Source: Sipunculus nudus (Eukaryota; Annelida; Sipuncula; Golfingiida; Sipunculidae). Taken from it: a DNA stretch of 64,000 nt. Below, in pieces: positions 23,208-36,100 of this stretch. The position numbers and the translations under genes were made by a program. The stretch covers positions 49,850,695 through 49,914,694 of the forward strand of contig CM049316.1 in assembly GCA_026874595.1 (NCBI GenBank). The letters run 5' to 3'. The notes beneath the pieces are model-generated. The model did no database searches, was not told the DNA's origin, and saw only the letters and a list, made by a program, of their open reading frames with translations. Each line of letters opens with the position of its first letter. Position 1 is the stretch's first letter.

Positions 23208-25266
23208 ACAAGGCCTACAGGCCTAATGCGAACCTGTTCAAAGTTTAGGAGTATAAATGGAGGTTTATTTTTAAAATTTAATACTGATCCTTTTAAGTCC
23301 TGCATATCTACCTTAGTCATTATGATTTCTGCAAAATGGACATTTCTGCCCTGCAAGTTTCAGACTAGGACATTTTAAAACTAGAATATGGGTAGTCGAC
23401 AAGAGACTATGTGTATCCGCAGAAATCAGAGTAGGATGAGTGAAGTGAGGCATAGATTAAGTGGCAAGGGGAATAGAGTGAGGAGTGTTGCATATAAGCA
23501 CAGATGTCTGCAGCGTAAACATGAATGTAGGTGGTGCCATCTGTCATAAAATCAAGAAAATTGTCCAGGATGTATAAACCTGCAAAATTTCAGGTGGAAA
23601 AGTCAAACAACTGCTGGGATATGAGTGATTTTATCCCAAGGCAGATGAACAGAGGGACGCTGTGCATAAATGGTTGCAGGTGGCGCCACCAGTTTTGCCT
23701 ATGATGAAGAGCTATGTGAGATCTATACACATGCAAAATTTTGGCCCAATTGGTCAAACGGTTCCTGAGATATGAGCTTGGATGTCTGCAGAGTAAACCT
23801 GAATGTAGGTGGCGCCACCTGTCATAAAATCAAGAAAGCTGTCCAGGATGTATAAACCTGCAAAATTTTAGGTGGATAAGTCAAACCCCTGCTGAGATAT
23901 GAGTGATTTTTTCCCAAGGCAGATAAACAGATGGAAGCTGTGCATAAATGGTTGAAGGTGGCGCCGTCAGTTTTGCCCATGATGAAGAGCTATGTGAGAT
24001 CTATACACATGCAAAATTTTGGCCTAATCGGTCAAACGGTTCCCCAGATATGAGCTTGGATGTCTGCAGAGAAAACGTGAATGTAGGTGGTGCCACCTGT
24101 CATAAAATTGAGAAAGCTGTCCAGGATGTATAAACCTGCAAAATTTCAGGTGGATAAGTCAAACCATTGCTGAGATGAGTGATATTATCCCAAAGCGGAT
24201 GAACAGATGGACGCTGTGCAAAAATGGTTGCAGGTGGCGCCACTATTTTTAGTTTATGTTATAAAGCTATCAAAGGGCTACATTTGTGCAAAATTTTTTT
24301 TGAGGGTGCAGCAGTTCACATGTGACCTGATGATAAACCCTATTTGCTTAAAATGCAAACCAATTTTTTCAAACAGTTGAAAGATATAGTTCCAATAATC
24401 TGGGAATTCTGCATCTAAACATTGTGTCTAGACGTCTAGACACATTGTCTAGACACCCCCTCTGAGCCAGATCAGTTGCCATGGTGATGTCTGGACCCCA
24501 CCTGTTTGAACTGAGTGACCTCTTGACTTGGCTGCTGAAACTCAGCAAGTTGTCATATCTGTTTTCAAATACAGAAAGCCTTTTTCAATTGGCTACAATG
24601 CTTTTTAAAAGCTGTATTTACCCAATCTATTCTTATAAAACTGGCAGAACCCTACCATAGAATAATTCTTGTAAAGTTTAACCCAATCAGCTTAACAGTT
24701 TCATCAAAAATCAGTGTATAAGCTAGAAGAGTTTAAAATTACATTTTCGCTTGTAAAAAACACATTAATGTAGGTGGCGCCACCAATACCTCAAAATCAG
24801 ATCTGACATATACGACAAACATTGGTATAAAATTTGGTGATTACAGCTCTAGCCATTTCTGAAATTTTAAGTTTAGTATGCTTTTTTGCACAGATGACTA
24901 AGTTCAACTTCCTGTAACTCGGCAAAAAATCTCCGAACTGGAACCATTCGAACAAACTTGAGAGAGATTGTTCCAAGGAACATTTCTGTGAAATACTGAA
25001 CAATTTGGCTGGACAGTTTCAGAGAAGAAGATTTTTAAAGCTTTTTTAGCTTTTTCCCTATAAAATCTAAGAAAATGCAGTTAGAAAAAAAATAAACAAA
25101 ATCCGATATAGTTTTTTGGATGACTGATTATTTGCATAAAATTTGCTGATGCTAGCTCCTGCTGTTTTTTAGATAAGTACGGTTAACGTACAGATGAAGC
25201 ACGTCGTACAACGCACGACACACGATGGACGACGCCGCACCATCGCATAAGCTCACAGGTTCGCTA
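23208..25266 (+). mobile_element. Family D2 element nested in D1
   Basis: Head ACAAGGCCTACAGGCCT with GCGAACCTGTTC; tail TAAGCTCACAGGTTCGCTAA. It interrupts D1 between TTGTAAAATATTA and CAAATTGGCCTCAG. The uninterrupted sequence is near 10245-10270 (TTGTAAAATATTTAACAAAC). It carries a B element at 23380. A near-twin of its 5' 170 bp is at 19524. Confidence 0.78.
23380..24330 (+). mobile_element. Family B element, 3'-truncated, nested in D2
   Basis: B head ACTAGAATATGGGTAGTC, then three to four palindrome units of ~290 bp, each with GAGCTTGGATGTCTGCAGAG. It breaks off within GGGTGCAGCAGTTCACATGT and never reaches the B tail. Adjacent DNA (24345-24700) is unclassified, with a repeated GTCTAGAC motif (24425-24450). 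Confidence 0.7.
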
Positions 25267-26525
25267 ACAAATTGGCCTCAGTAGGGTCAGTCAAAAAAAA
25301 TTTTACAGGTTTATAACTCATATGGGAAAATACAGCAAAATGGCTAAGTTAAGCTTCCCGTAACTCAGCCTAAAATCACTGAACCAAAACCTTTGAACAA
25401 ACTTGAATTATCAACATCTAAGGATAATTAATGTGTGAGATTTAAGAATTTGGCCCTGTGGTTTTTGAGGAGAAGATCTTTGTAGCCACTGAGCAAAAAT
25501 GGGCTGTTACAGCATATGACTAAATTCAGCTTCCCATAACTCAGCCAAAAGTCAATGAACTTAGACCATTTGAACAAATTTCAGAAAGCACTACCCTAGG
25601 ATCATTTCTGTGTGATATTAAACTATTTGGCCATATGGTTTCAGAGAAGAAGTTTTTTGTAGCCGTCAGTATGATAGGGGCACTGATGACCCCCGTACAA
25701 AAAATGTCGATGCAGATGGCGCCACCAATACCTCAATTTCAGATATGTCTCATGTGAACAACATTGGCATAAAATTTGGTGATGATAGCTCCAGCCGTTT
25801 CTGAGATTGTAATTTTAGTATGCTTTTATGGACTGATGACTAGGTTCAACTTCCTGTAACTCGGCCAAAAATCACCGAACTTAAACCATTGGAACAAACC
25901 TGAGAAAGATTATTCCAGGAATCATTTCTGTGAAATATTGGACAATTTGGCTGAACAGTTTCGGAGAAGAAGATTTTTAAAGCTTTTTTAGCTTTTTCCC
26001 TATAAAATCTAAGAAAATGCAGTTAGCCAAAAAATAAGCAAAAACCGATAAAGTTTTTTAGATGACTAATTTTTTGCATAAAATTTCGTGATGCTAACTC
26101 TTGCCGTTTTCAAGATAGTATGGGTTAACGTACAGACGACGGCCGACGGATGACGCCACACCATCGCATAAGCTCACAGGTTCGCTAAAAATATGATTTG
26201 GGAAAGAGGCACATGCTTGTTTTGTGTGGTAAAAAAAATTTATAAGCTTTATTATGAGTTGTTGGTGTTTAGCTTATGTATGATTTTGATAGTATCTTTG
26301 GAGACAGGGAAGAGGATTGATTTCATTTATTTTATTAACAAATGGAGTGCTATTGTCACACAGATTTTGACTTGGCCATATAACATATAAGCAGAACATA
26401 TAATATAAGAGTTTAACTATTTATTAAAAAAAATTACAAATATTGTCCAAAATATAATTTTTATAAAAAAATTAAGAGAATCATATGATTTTTTTAAATG
26501 AAATATAACTGATATGATTATTGAA

Positions 26526-28238
26526 ACTAGAATACGGGTAGTCGACAAGCGACTACTTGTATCCGCCTAAATCAGAGTGGAACGGGTGAAGTGTTGCATA
26601 TCAGCATGGATGTCTGCAGCCAAATTGTGTATGTAGCTTGCGCTACCTACCAAAAATCCAGAAAGCCGTCCAAGTTGTATACATATGCAAAATTTAAGGC
26701 AGATAAGTCAAACCACTATATTGTATATGAGTGATTTTTGCCCTTGGCAGACAAACAGATGGACGCTGTGCAAAAAAGGGTTGCAGGTGGCGCCACCAGT
26801 TAAGCGTATGATAAAGAGCTTTGTGAGAACTATACACATGCAAAATTTTGGCCCAATTGGTCAAACAGTTCCCTAGATATGAGCTTGGATGTCTGCAGCG
26901 TAAACTTGATTGTAGGTGGCGCCACCTGTCACAAAATCAGAAAAGCTATCCAGGATGTATAAGCATGCAGAATTTCAGGTGAATTAGTCAAACCACTGCA
27001 GAGATATGAGTGATTTTAACCCAAGGCAGACGAACAGCTGGACACTGTGCAAACATGGTTGCAGGTGGCGCCACCATTTTTTGTGTATGTTATAAAGCTC
27101 TCAAAGGGCTACATTTGTGCAAAAAAATTTTCCTGATTAATCAAACGGTTCCTGAGATATGAGCTTGGATGTCTGCAGCGTAAACATGAATGTAGGTGGC
27201 GCCACCTGTCATAAAATCAGAAAAGCTATCCAGGATGTATACGCATGCCAAATTTCAGGTGAATTAGTCAAGTCACTGCAGAGATATGAGTGATTTTAAC
27301 CCAAGGCAGACAAACAGATGGACACTGTACAAACATGGTTGCAGGTAGCGGCACCATTTTTGGTGTATGTTATAAAGCTCTCCAAGGGCTACATTTGTGC
27401 AAAAGAATTTTCCTGATCGGTCAAACGGTTCCCGAGATATGAGCTTGGATGTCTGCAGCGTAAACGTGAATGTAGGTGGCGCCACCTGTCATAAAATCAG
27501 ATAAGCTATCCAGGATGTATACGCATGCCAAATTTCAGGTGAATTAGTCAAGTCACTGCAGAGATATGAGTGATTTTAACCCAAGGCAGACGAACAGATG
27601 GACACTGTGCAAACATGGTTGCAGGTGGCGCCACCATTTTTGGTGTATGTTATAAAGCTCTCCAAGGGCTACATTTGTGCAAAAGAATTTTCCTGATCGG
27701 TCAAACGGTTCCCGAGATATGAGCTTGGATGTCTGCAGCATCAACGTGAATGTAGGTGGCGCCACCTGTCATAAAATCAGAAAAGCTATCCAGGATGTTT
27801 GCGCATGCCGAATTTCAGGTGAATTAGTCAAGTCACTGCAGAGATATGAGTGATTTTAACCCAAGGCAGACGAACAGATGGACACTGTGCAAACATGGTT
27901 GCAGGTGGCGCCACCATTTTTGGTGTATGTTATAAAGCTCTCCGAGGGCTACATTTGTGCAAAAAAATTTTCCTGATCGGTCAAACGGTTCCCGAGATAT
28001 GTGGGTTTATGTGTGGAAACAGACGCACAAACGGACGCAGAGCGCAGAGGAAAGGTCAGAGGTCAAAACAAAATCGGGGCGCAGCAGTTCACATGTGACC
28101 CGAACATAATCCCGGGTTTGGGAAAATTCCGCCCAGCGGTTACGGAGGAGTTCTCCGGACACCTACGCGGCGGCGGCGGCGGCGGCGGCGACCAGCTGAA
28201 AACATAGTATCCGCAAAACTCTGTTTTGGCTGATACAA
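26526..28238 (+). mobile_element. Family B element, complete (1.7 kb), inserted in A1
   Basis: Head ACTAGAATACGGGTAGTC, hairpin GTAGTCGACAAGCGACTAC, then GTATCCGCC. Tail GTATCCGC, loop, GTTTTGGCTGATAC, AA, with a (CGG)n run (about 28165-28189) before it. The empty site GATTATTAAAATAATATTAA at 49781-49800 and again at about 52876-52895 marks both ends. Here GATTATTGAA precedes and TAATATTAAAG follows, with no clear target-site duplication. Confidence 0.88.
26881..27960 (+). repeat. ~280-bp tandem array inside the B element
   Basis: Four highly similar units; the marker GAGCTTGGATGTCTGCAGC recurs at about 26881, 27163, 27442 and 27722. Each has two palindromes, GTAGGTGGCGCCACCTGTC and GCAGGTGGCGCCACCATTTT, about 165 bp apart. 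One palindrome copy is broken (GGTAGCGGCACC at about 27345). High similarity indicates recent expansion or homogenisation. Confidence 0.9.
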
Positions 28239-29332
28239 TAATATTAAAGAATATATTTATGAATGCATTCATGAATACATTTTGAAAGTATTTGCACGAG
28301 TATTCATATACTTTCATTTTTACCTAAATTCCTATTCTTTATGCAAGAAATTTTATAATGGAGTACATAATCATATTCGTATTTAAATACAATTACGAAG
28401 TATTCGCACCATGTCTGGTATTTATTCAGTTTCACCAACAAATGATGTTGAGAATCCAGAATATACAAAATTCACACATTTAAATAATGATCATAAGTAC
28501 CTGGTTTTATGGCTTTTATTTATATTAAAAAATAACTGTAAAAAATTCATTTTGGACTAATTTCACATCAATGTACACACTAGACACAGTAGGAATCTAG
28601 ATTAATATTATCAACTGCATCTTTGTCTATCATTAATTTCCTTCATATGATCCCTAATGATTAGTAATGAATAATATGTTTACTTCTTTATCATTAAAAT
28701 TGAACTGAAAAATGCCATAGGTGACTGCATGGTATTATTTGGAATATGTGACATTCTACCCATCGATACAAGATTCTTATATCATCAGTAACTGCAAGTT
28801 AATTTCCTGTTATTATAAACTAACAAATTCCTTTTCTATTTTTCTTTAATTTGTTATTAAAAACCAATAAAAATTTATTAATTTATTGTTTATTGTTATG
28901 TTGTTGGTTAAAACTACTAGATGAGTTGGGTTGGACACCTGGATCAACTGTGGCTGGCCATAAGCTGCCTGGATGCCTCGCCTCAAGTGTGCATAATTTG
29001 ATGAAAGGTCAACAAGGTCAACATACAGGTGACTCAAGAGGGGCTGGAGAGAGCCAAAGTGTGACAGGGTCTCATAAAAAACATTAATAAAAGCTACAAT
29101 TTTTGGCCAATTTCTTTCAGCTTTCTACACTAAAAAGCTGAAATCCTAATGTGTGCATGATATGAAAATTATATCAACAGTGCTCACAGGACACAAACGT
29201 GCCATGGTCACAGTTGGGCAAAATTTAAGGTACTAATTTATATTTATACTAATAACTTATAAAATTTGAAAAATTCAGAACTAATTTTGGGTATTCAATT
29301 GAATCTTGATTAAATAATGTTACATCCCTGAC

Positions 29333-31625
29333 AAAAAAATCTCTAGCTTCAGCAATGCCCTTGTTAAGGGAGTAAATATATTTCTTGATTTTTTACAAAG
29401 TGCATTATGTTTGGGCCCATAACTTAAAACAATTACGCAATACTGACATCATTCTGGCATGTGCATAGAGAATGAAAAATATGTATATTTTTAATGATTA
29501 AAGTCAGATCAGTGGTTTTGATATTAGGCAGTCTTGAAGTGTAACAATGGGTTTTTAATGGAAAAATGAAGTTTTTCATTAATATCTTGAAGGTATTAAG
29601 TCCCAGTGACCAAATTCTTGGCATGGTAGGGGATTTTGGAGACATCTAACTGTATGCCGAATTTAAGGAACTAAGAGCTGAAGCTGGGGAGCTGAGCTCT
29701 TGCAAACTGCATAACACTAGCTTGATGTAAACAATATGTTACATGGTGCTTGAAAACTTATTAAAATCTACAGTTTTTGATCAACTGGTTTCAAATTTTT
29801 GGTGTTAACAGTTGAAATGCTAACAAAAACATGCTGTGAAAATTAAATCCACAGTACTTACAGGAAAAAAACGTGCCATGGTCAAAGTTGGGCTAAATTT
29901 AAGGTACCAATTTTTTATTTTTATTAATATTTTAGAAAATTTAAAAGATTTTCATCTAATTTTGGGTATACAATTTAATTTTGATTAATTAAAGTTATAT
30001 TACTGGAAAAAAGGTCGATAGCTTTAACATTTTTTGTGTTAAGTGATCAAATATCTTTCCTGATTTTTTAAAAAATGCATTATGTTTGGGCCCATAACTT
30101 TTTTAAATTAAATAATACAGACATAATTTCTGGCATGTACATAGGAACTATATAGAGGAATATTTATGTTAAATATAAGGAAAAACAGATGAGTGGTTTT
30201 GATATTAGGCAGTCCTGAAGTGTAAAAATAGGTTTTTAATAAAAAATTGAGGTTTTTCCTTAATTTCTCAAAGGAATGAAGTTGCAAAGACCCAGTTTTC
30301 GGCTTGGTAGGAGATCTTGGGGACATCTAACATTATGCCGAATTTTGGATTCCTAGGTCTTACGGTTTCAAAACGTGCCACATCTACGGACGGACGGACG
30401 GACAGACGGACGGACGACGGACAATGGACCACGACTATAGCTCAGATGACTTATAGTCAGCTGAGCTAAAAATCTCTAGCTTCAGCAATCCTCTTGTTAA
30501 GAGAGTAAATATATTTCTTGATTTTTTAAAAAGTGCATTATGTTTGGGCCCATAACTTAAAACAATTACGCAATACTGACATCATTTCTGGCATGTGCAT
30601 AGCGAATGTATAGAAAAATATGTATATTATATATGATCAAAGTCAGATCAGTGGTTTTGATATTAGGCAGTCTTACAGTGTAACAATGGGTTTTTAATGG
30701 AAAAATGAAGTTTTTCATTAATATTTCGAAGGAATTAAGTCCTAGTGATAAAATATTGGCATGGTAGGGGATTTTGGAGACATCTAACTGTATGCTAAAT
30801 TTAAGGAACTTAGAGCTGAAGCTGGGGAGCTGAGCTCTAGCAAACTGCATAACACTAGCTTGATGTAAACTTGATGTGACATGGTGCTTGTAAACTTGAA
30901 TAAAATCTACAGTTTTTGATCAACTGGTTTCAAATTTTTGGTGTTAACAGACAAAATGCTAACAAAAACATGCTGTGAAAATTAAATCCACAGTACTTAC
31001 AGGAAAAAACGTGCCATGGTCAAACTTGGGCAAAATTTAAGGTACCAATTTTATATTTTTGCCAATATTTAAAAAAATTTAACAGATTTTGATCTAATTT
31101 TTGGTATACAATTAAATTTTGATCAATTAAAATTGTATTACTGAAAAAAGTCCCTACCTTTAACACTTTTGGTCTTAAGTGACCAAATATCTTTCCTGAT
31201 TTTTTTACAAAGTCCATTATGTTTGGGCCCATAACTTTTTTAAATTAAATAATACTGACTTAATTTCTGGCATGTACACAGGAACTATATAGAGGAATAT
31301 TTATGGTAAATATGAAGAAAACCAGATGAGTGGTTTTGATATTAGGCAGTCCTGAAGTGTGAAAATAGATTTCTAATAAAAAATTGAGGTTTTTCCTTAA
31401 TATCTCGAAGGAACGAAATCCTATTGACCCAATTTTTGGCATGGTAGGAGATTTTTGGGACATCTAACTGTATGGCAAATTTCAGATTCGTAGGTCCAAT
31501 GGTGTCGTAACGTGCCAGTCTTACGGACGGACATCCGGACAGACAGACAGACAGACAGATGGACGGACGACGGACAATGGACCACGACTATAGCTCAGAT
31601 GACTTATAGTCAGCTGAGCTTAAAA
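29333..31625 (+). repeat. Tandem duplication of A 3' region with two tails
   Basis: Unit 1 (29333-30473) and unit 2 (30474-31625) both begin ATCTCTAGCTTCAGCAAT, run through a monomer starting GTGCCATGGTC, an ACGG microsatellite (30387-30422 and 31522-31570), and end in the A tail hairpin. The first tail is therefore followed by A interior and not by foreign DNA. Confidence 0.8.
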
Positions 31626-32055
31626 GTCCATACATGTGCATTTTTCATAAAAATTTCTGTCTTTCATGAAATTTTCTATGTTCAGGATCTGTCATAAGTC
31701 AACTGAGACGAAACGCGAACTCGATCTGTAACTGGTCATTATCTGCCCACACACCAAAAATTAGGCCAATATCTGCAGGCATTGCAAAAAAAAGTCCGTA
31801 CAACTGTTTGATTTCGGAATGACGGAAGGACGGAAGGACAGACATGCGTAAAACTATATGCCCCGGCCACTTTGTGGCGGAGGCATAAAAATAAACAAAA
31901 TCCGATATAGTTTTTTGGATGACTGATTATTTGCAAAAATATTGGTGATGCTAGCTCCTGCCGTTTTTGAGATAGCTATGGTTAACGAACAGACTACGTA
32001 CAACGCACGACAGACGCCACCCCGCCATTGCATAAGTTCACAGGTTTGCTAAAAA

Positions 32056-32617
32056 AGTTAGTTAGTTATTAGTTATTCAGATACTTGAGCTTTTGTTTCA
32101 TATTTTTAATTAATCTGAGGTGTATTTACGAGCCCCATAGCTCGGATGATATTGGTAACAGAGACCTAATTTCAGTTTTCGCTGAAAACTTTTCATGGAC
32201 CTTCCTGAATCTTGATTAAACAATGTTACATCCCTGACAAAAAAATCTCAACCTTCAGCTATTCTCATGTTAAGGGAGTAAATATATTTCTTGATTTTTT
32301 ACAAAGTGCACTATGTTCTGGCCCGTAACTTAAAACAATTACGCAATACTGACATCATTTCTGGCATGGTAGGGGATTTGGGGGACATCTAACTGTATGC
32401 CAAATTTTGGGAGCTGAGAGCTGGCCTGGGAAGGTGGGGAGTGGAGCTCTAGCAAACTGCATAACACTAACTTGATCTAAACAATACTTTACAGAGTGCT
32501 TGAAAACTTGAATAAAATCTACAGTTTTTGATCAACTGGTTTCAAATTTCAGATGTTAACAGATGAAATGCTTATGAAAACATAATCTGAAAATTAAATC
32601 CACAGCAGTTACAGAAA
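32056..32617 (+). other. Family A-type interior remnants
   Basis: First a piece of the 340-bp A4 unit (TCAGATACTTGAGCTTTTGT and GAGCCCCATAGCTCGGATGA), then a piece of standard A interior (ATCCCTGACAAAAAAATCTC through AATCCACAGCAGTTACAGAA). No termini and no coding sequence are seen. Confidence 0.6.
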
Positions 32618-33189
32618 ACAGTGACCTGTGGGTCATGACGCTCAGCCGACTGACATGTTGATAATATGTCCTTGCACAGACAACCAATTAAGATAGGTGG
32701 CATCACTGTTCATGCATATTAGCTTAAGTTCATCAAGACCCGTAAGCACAAAAAATCTGATGACAATCCAACCAGCCTTTCATGAGGAATCTGGCAAATT
32801 GTGTGTAATATTTCTGGGGTGCTCAAACATACCCCAAAACTCTGAGAATATAGGTCACTGTGACACAATTTCAGGCTTTGATGAGAACTTTTGAGGAACT
32901 TTCAGAATGTCAAGTTAGAAGATTCTGGGCCCCATGGTTATGATTTGTGTCCTATTTCAGTATCAAATTTTCAATTATTCAGGGGGGTACTTCTGAGACT
33001 CATAGTTCGGACAATATGGGTGACAGAGTTCTTATTTCAGGTTTCCAAGGAGACTTTTCATAGGCCTCCCAGCATGTCAAGAAAGAAGATTCTAGGTCTA
33101 GTCATTATGATTTGTGCCCTATTATCAGATGACGGCATTTTTAAGGTCTAAAAAATGGAGAGAAAAAAATTGTAAAAAAAATTTTTTTT

Positions 33190-36100
33190 TAAATACAGGT
33201 GGCGCCACCAGTCTGCAGAAACTGATGAAACACTCCATGATGAATATTCATGCAAAGAATCATGGTGATCAATGCTTTAGTTGTTCAGATATTTGAGATT
33301 TTGTATCAAATTTTTCATTATTCCGGGGGGTACTTTGGAGCTCCATAGCTGGAAGAATATGGGTAACAGAGACCTAATTCCAGGTTTCCAAGAAGACTTT
33401 TCATGGACCTCTCTGGATGTAAAGTTAGAAGATTCCAGGGGCAGTGGTTACGATTTGTGCCCTGTAAACAGATGAGAGCATCTTCTGAGGTCTCAAAAAT
33501 AGAGAAAACAAGTGACCCATGTGTCATGACGCTCAGCTGACTTAGAAGAGATTCACAAAAGGAAATTTTATCATCAGAATGGTAGTATATACCCATTCAA
33601 CTGAAGCATCAAACAGATTAACCAACAGGCCGAGATTTAGTCTGTATTTATATATCTCAAAAATAGAGAAAAAATGTGTAAACTTTTAAAACTAGAATAC
33701 GGGTAACCGACAAGTGACTACATGTATCCGCCAAAATCAGAGGTGAATGGGTGAAGTGAGGCATTGATTGAGTGGCAAGGGGAAATAGAGTGAGGTATGT
33801 TGCATATTAGCATGGATGTCTGCAGCCTAAATGTGTATGTAGGTTGTGCCACCTACCACAAATCCAGAAAGCTGTCCAAGTTGTATACACCTGCAAAATT
33901 TTAGGCAGAAAAGTCAAACCACTACATGTATATGAGCAATTTTTGCCCATGGCAGACAAACAGACAAACACTGTGCAAAAATCTTTGCAGGTGACCCCTC
34001 CAGTTTTGTGTATGATAAAGACCTATGTGAGATCTAAACACATGCACAATTTTGGCCCAATCGGTCAAATGGTTCCTGAGATATGAGCTTGGATGTGTGC
34101 AGCGTTAACAAGAATGTAGGTGGCACCACCTGTCATAAAATCAAGAAAGCTGTCCACGATGTATAAACCTGCAAAATTTTAGGCAGTTATGTCGAACCAC
34201 TACAGAGAAATGAGTGATTTTAGGCCACGGCAGAATAACAGACAGACGCTGTGCAAAAATGGTTGCAGGTGGCACCACCAGTTTTGCGTAGGATAAAGAG
34301 CTATGTGAGATCTATACACATGCAAAATTTTGGCCCAATCGGTCAAACGGTTCCCGAGATATGAGTTTGGATGTCATCTTCATGAATGTGAATGTAGGTG
34401 GCGCCCCCTGTCATAAAATCAAGAAAGCTATCCAGGATGTATATGCATGACGAATTTCAGGTGAATTAGTCAATTCACTGCAGAGATATGAGTGATTTTA
34501 ACCCAAGGCAGATGAACAGATGGACACTGTGCAAACATGGTTACAGGTGGCGCCACCATTTTTTGTGTATGTTATAAAGCAATCCAAGGGCTACATTTGT
34601 ATCAATTTTATTTCCTGATCGGTCAAACGGTTCCCGAGATATGAGGGTTTATTAGTGGAAACAGGCCCACAAATGGACACTGGATAGAGAGGAAAGGTCA
34701 TAGGTCAACGCAAATTGGTTAGGCACCAGTTCAAATGTGACCCGACAATTGGTGTAAGTTTCAGAAAAATCAGTCCATTAGTTTCCGAGGAGCTCTATGG
34801 AAACGGACGCGGCGGCGGTGGAGGAACTCGGTCAAAAACATAGTATCAGCAAAACTTCGTTTTGTCTGTACAAAAATACAGGTGGCTCCACCAGTCTGCA
34901 GAAACTAATAAAAACACTTAATGGTCAATATCCATGCAAAGAATCATGGTGATCTCTGCATTAGTTGTTCAGATACTTCAGCTTTTGTATCAAATTGTCC
35001 ATTATTCTGAGGGATACTTCGGAGTCCTATAGCTTGAAGGATATGGGTAACAGAGACCTAATTTCAAGTTTCCACAGACACTTTTCATGGGCCTTCTTGC
35101 ATGACAAGAATGAAGATTCTAGGTCCAGTTGTTGCGATTTGTACCCTGTTGACAGATAACCACATCTTTAAAGGTCTCAAAAAAAAGAAAAAAATTCGTA
35201 AAAATTTAAAAAAAAAATAGAGGTGGCACACCCAGTCTGCAGAAACTGATGGAACAGCTCATGATCAATATGTATGCAGAAAATCAGGACCATCAGTGTT
35301 GTAGTTATTGAGATACTGCAGTTTTTGGTATCAAATTTTCCATTATTCTGGGGGGGGGGGGGGTATTTTGGAGCCATACAGCTTAAAGAATATGGGTAAC
35401 AGAGACCTAATTTCAGGTTTCCATGGAGACTTTTCATGGGTCTCCCAGTGTGTCAAGAATGAAGATTCTTGGTCCAGTTTTTATGATTTGTGCCCTGTTA
35501 ACAGATGTTCATATCTTTAAAGGTCTCAAAAATAGAGAAAAATTTCATAAAAAAACCCGAACAAATACAGGTGGTGCAACCAGTCTGCAGAAACTTATGA
35601 AACACTTCATGATCAATATCCATGCAAACAATTATGGTTATCTCTGCATTAGTTGTTCAGATACTTTAGCTTTTGTATCAAATTTTCCATTATTCTGAGC
35701 TGTAGAATAGCTCAAAGGATATGGGTAACAGAGACCAAATTTCAGGTTTCCATGGAGACTTATCATGGGTCTCCCTGTGTGTCAATAATGAAGATTCTAG
35801 GTCCAGTCATTACCATTTGTACCCTGTTGACAGATAACTACATCCTTAAAGGTCTCAAAAATGGAGAAAACAATTCGTAAACATTGAAAAATACAGGTGG
35901 CGCCACTAGTCTGCAGAAACTGATGAAACATCTCATGATCAATATGTATGCTGAAAATCATGACCATACGTGATGCAGTTAATGAGATATTGAAGTTTTT
36001 GTATGAAATTTTTGACTATTCTGGGGGGTAATTTGGGGCCCCATAGCTCAAAGGATATGGGTAACAGAGACCTAATTTCTGGTTTCCATAGAGACTTTTC

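Larger units (their letters stand above)
20474..26191 (+). mobile_element. Family D1 element nested in A1
   Basis: Head ACAAGGCCTACAGGCCT, GCGAACCTGTGC; tail GCTCACAGGTTCGCTAAAAA ending 26191. The interior has a short TATA-like array, CCATGAGGTGATCACATG repeats (21250-21295), several palindrome units, an additional D tail at 22739 whose head is not identified, and the nested D2 at 23208-25266. Confidence 0.75.
20429..31625 (+). mobile_element. Family A1 element split by D1 and B
   Basis: Head ACAAGGGACCCATGGGTCAC; tail hairpin with GTCAGCTGAGCTTAAAA ending 31625. Its own DNA is 20429-20473, 26192-26525 and 28239-31625. The D1 insertion lies after GTTATATATGATAA and before TATGATTTGGG. Unfilled versions of this site are at 3690 and 49450. 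The 3' part contains the AT-rich block shared with 49800-50460 and 52873-53540, then monomers starting GTGCCATGGTC, and an extra tail at 30474. Confidence 0.8.
20226..31891 (+). mobile_element. Family E element split by A
   Basis: Head ACTAGATGTGTCGGAACGAC (hairpin GTGTCG/CGACAC) and CCTGGGGC; tail ATGCCCCGGCCA...TGGCGGAGGCATAAAAA ending 31891. Its own DNA is only 20226-20428 and 31626-31891. The split site is proved by E copies at about 12980, 47350 and 63415, where the A-run is followed directly by AGTCCATACATGTGC or a close variant. The microsatellite before the tail is of GACGGAAG type (about 31821-31840). Confidence 0.82.
19524..32055 (+). mobile_element. Family D2 element hosting a deep nest
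   Basis: Head ACAAGGCCTACAGGCCT with GCGAACCTGTGC; tail TAAGTTCACAGGTTTGCTAA ending near 32055. Its own sequence is 19524-20225 and 31892-32055. The interruption is proved by uninterrupted D copies at 11003 and 25078-25100 (GCAGTTAGAAAAAAAATAAA). Here GCAGTTAGAAA is followed by the E head, and the E tail is followed by AAACAAAATCCGATATAG. It also carries a truncated B at 19696-19940. Confidence 0.78.

Noticed and set aside
26770-27910. Regularly spaced palindromes resembling a CRISPR array
   Set aside because: Spacing is ~115-165 bp, the 'spacers' are themselves repeated, and the DNA is animal intron.
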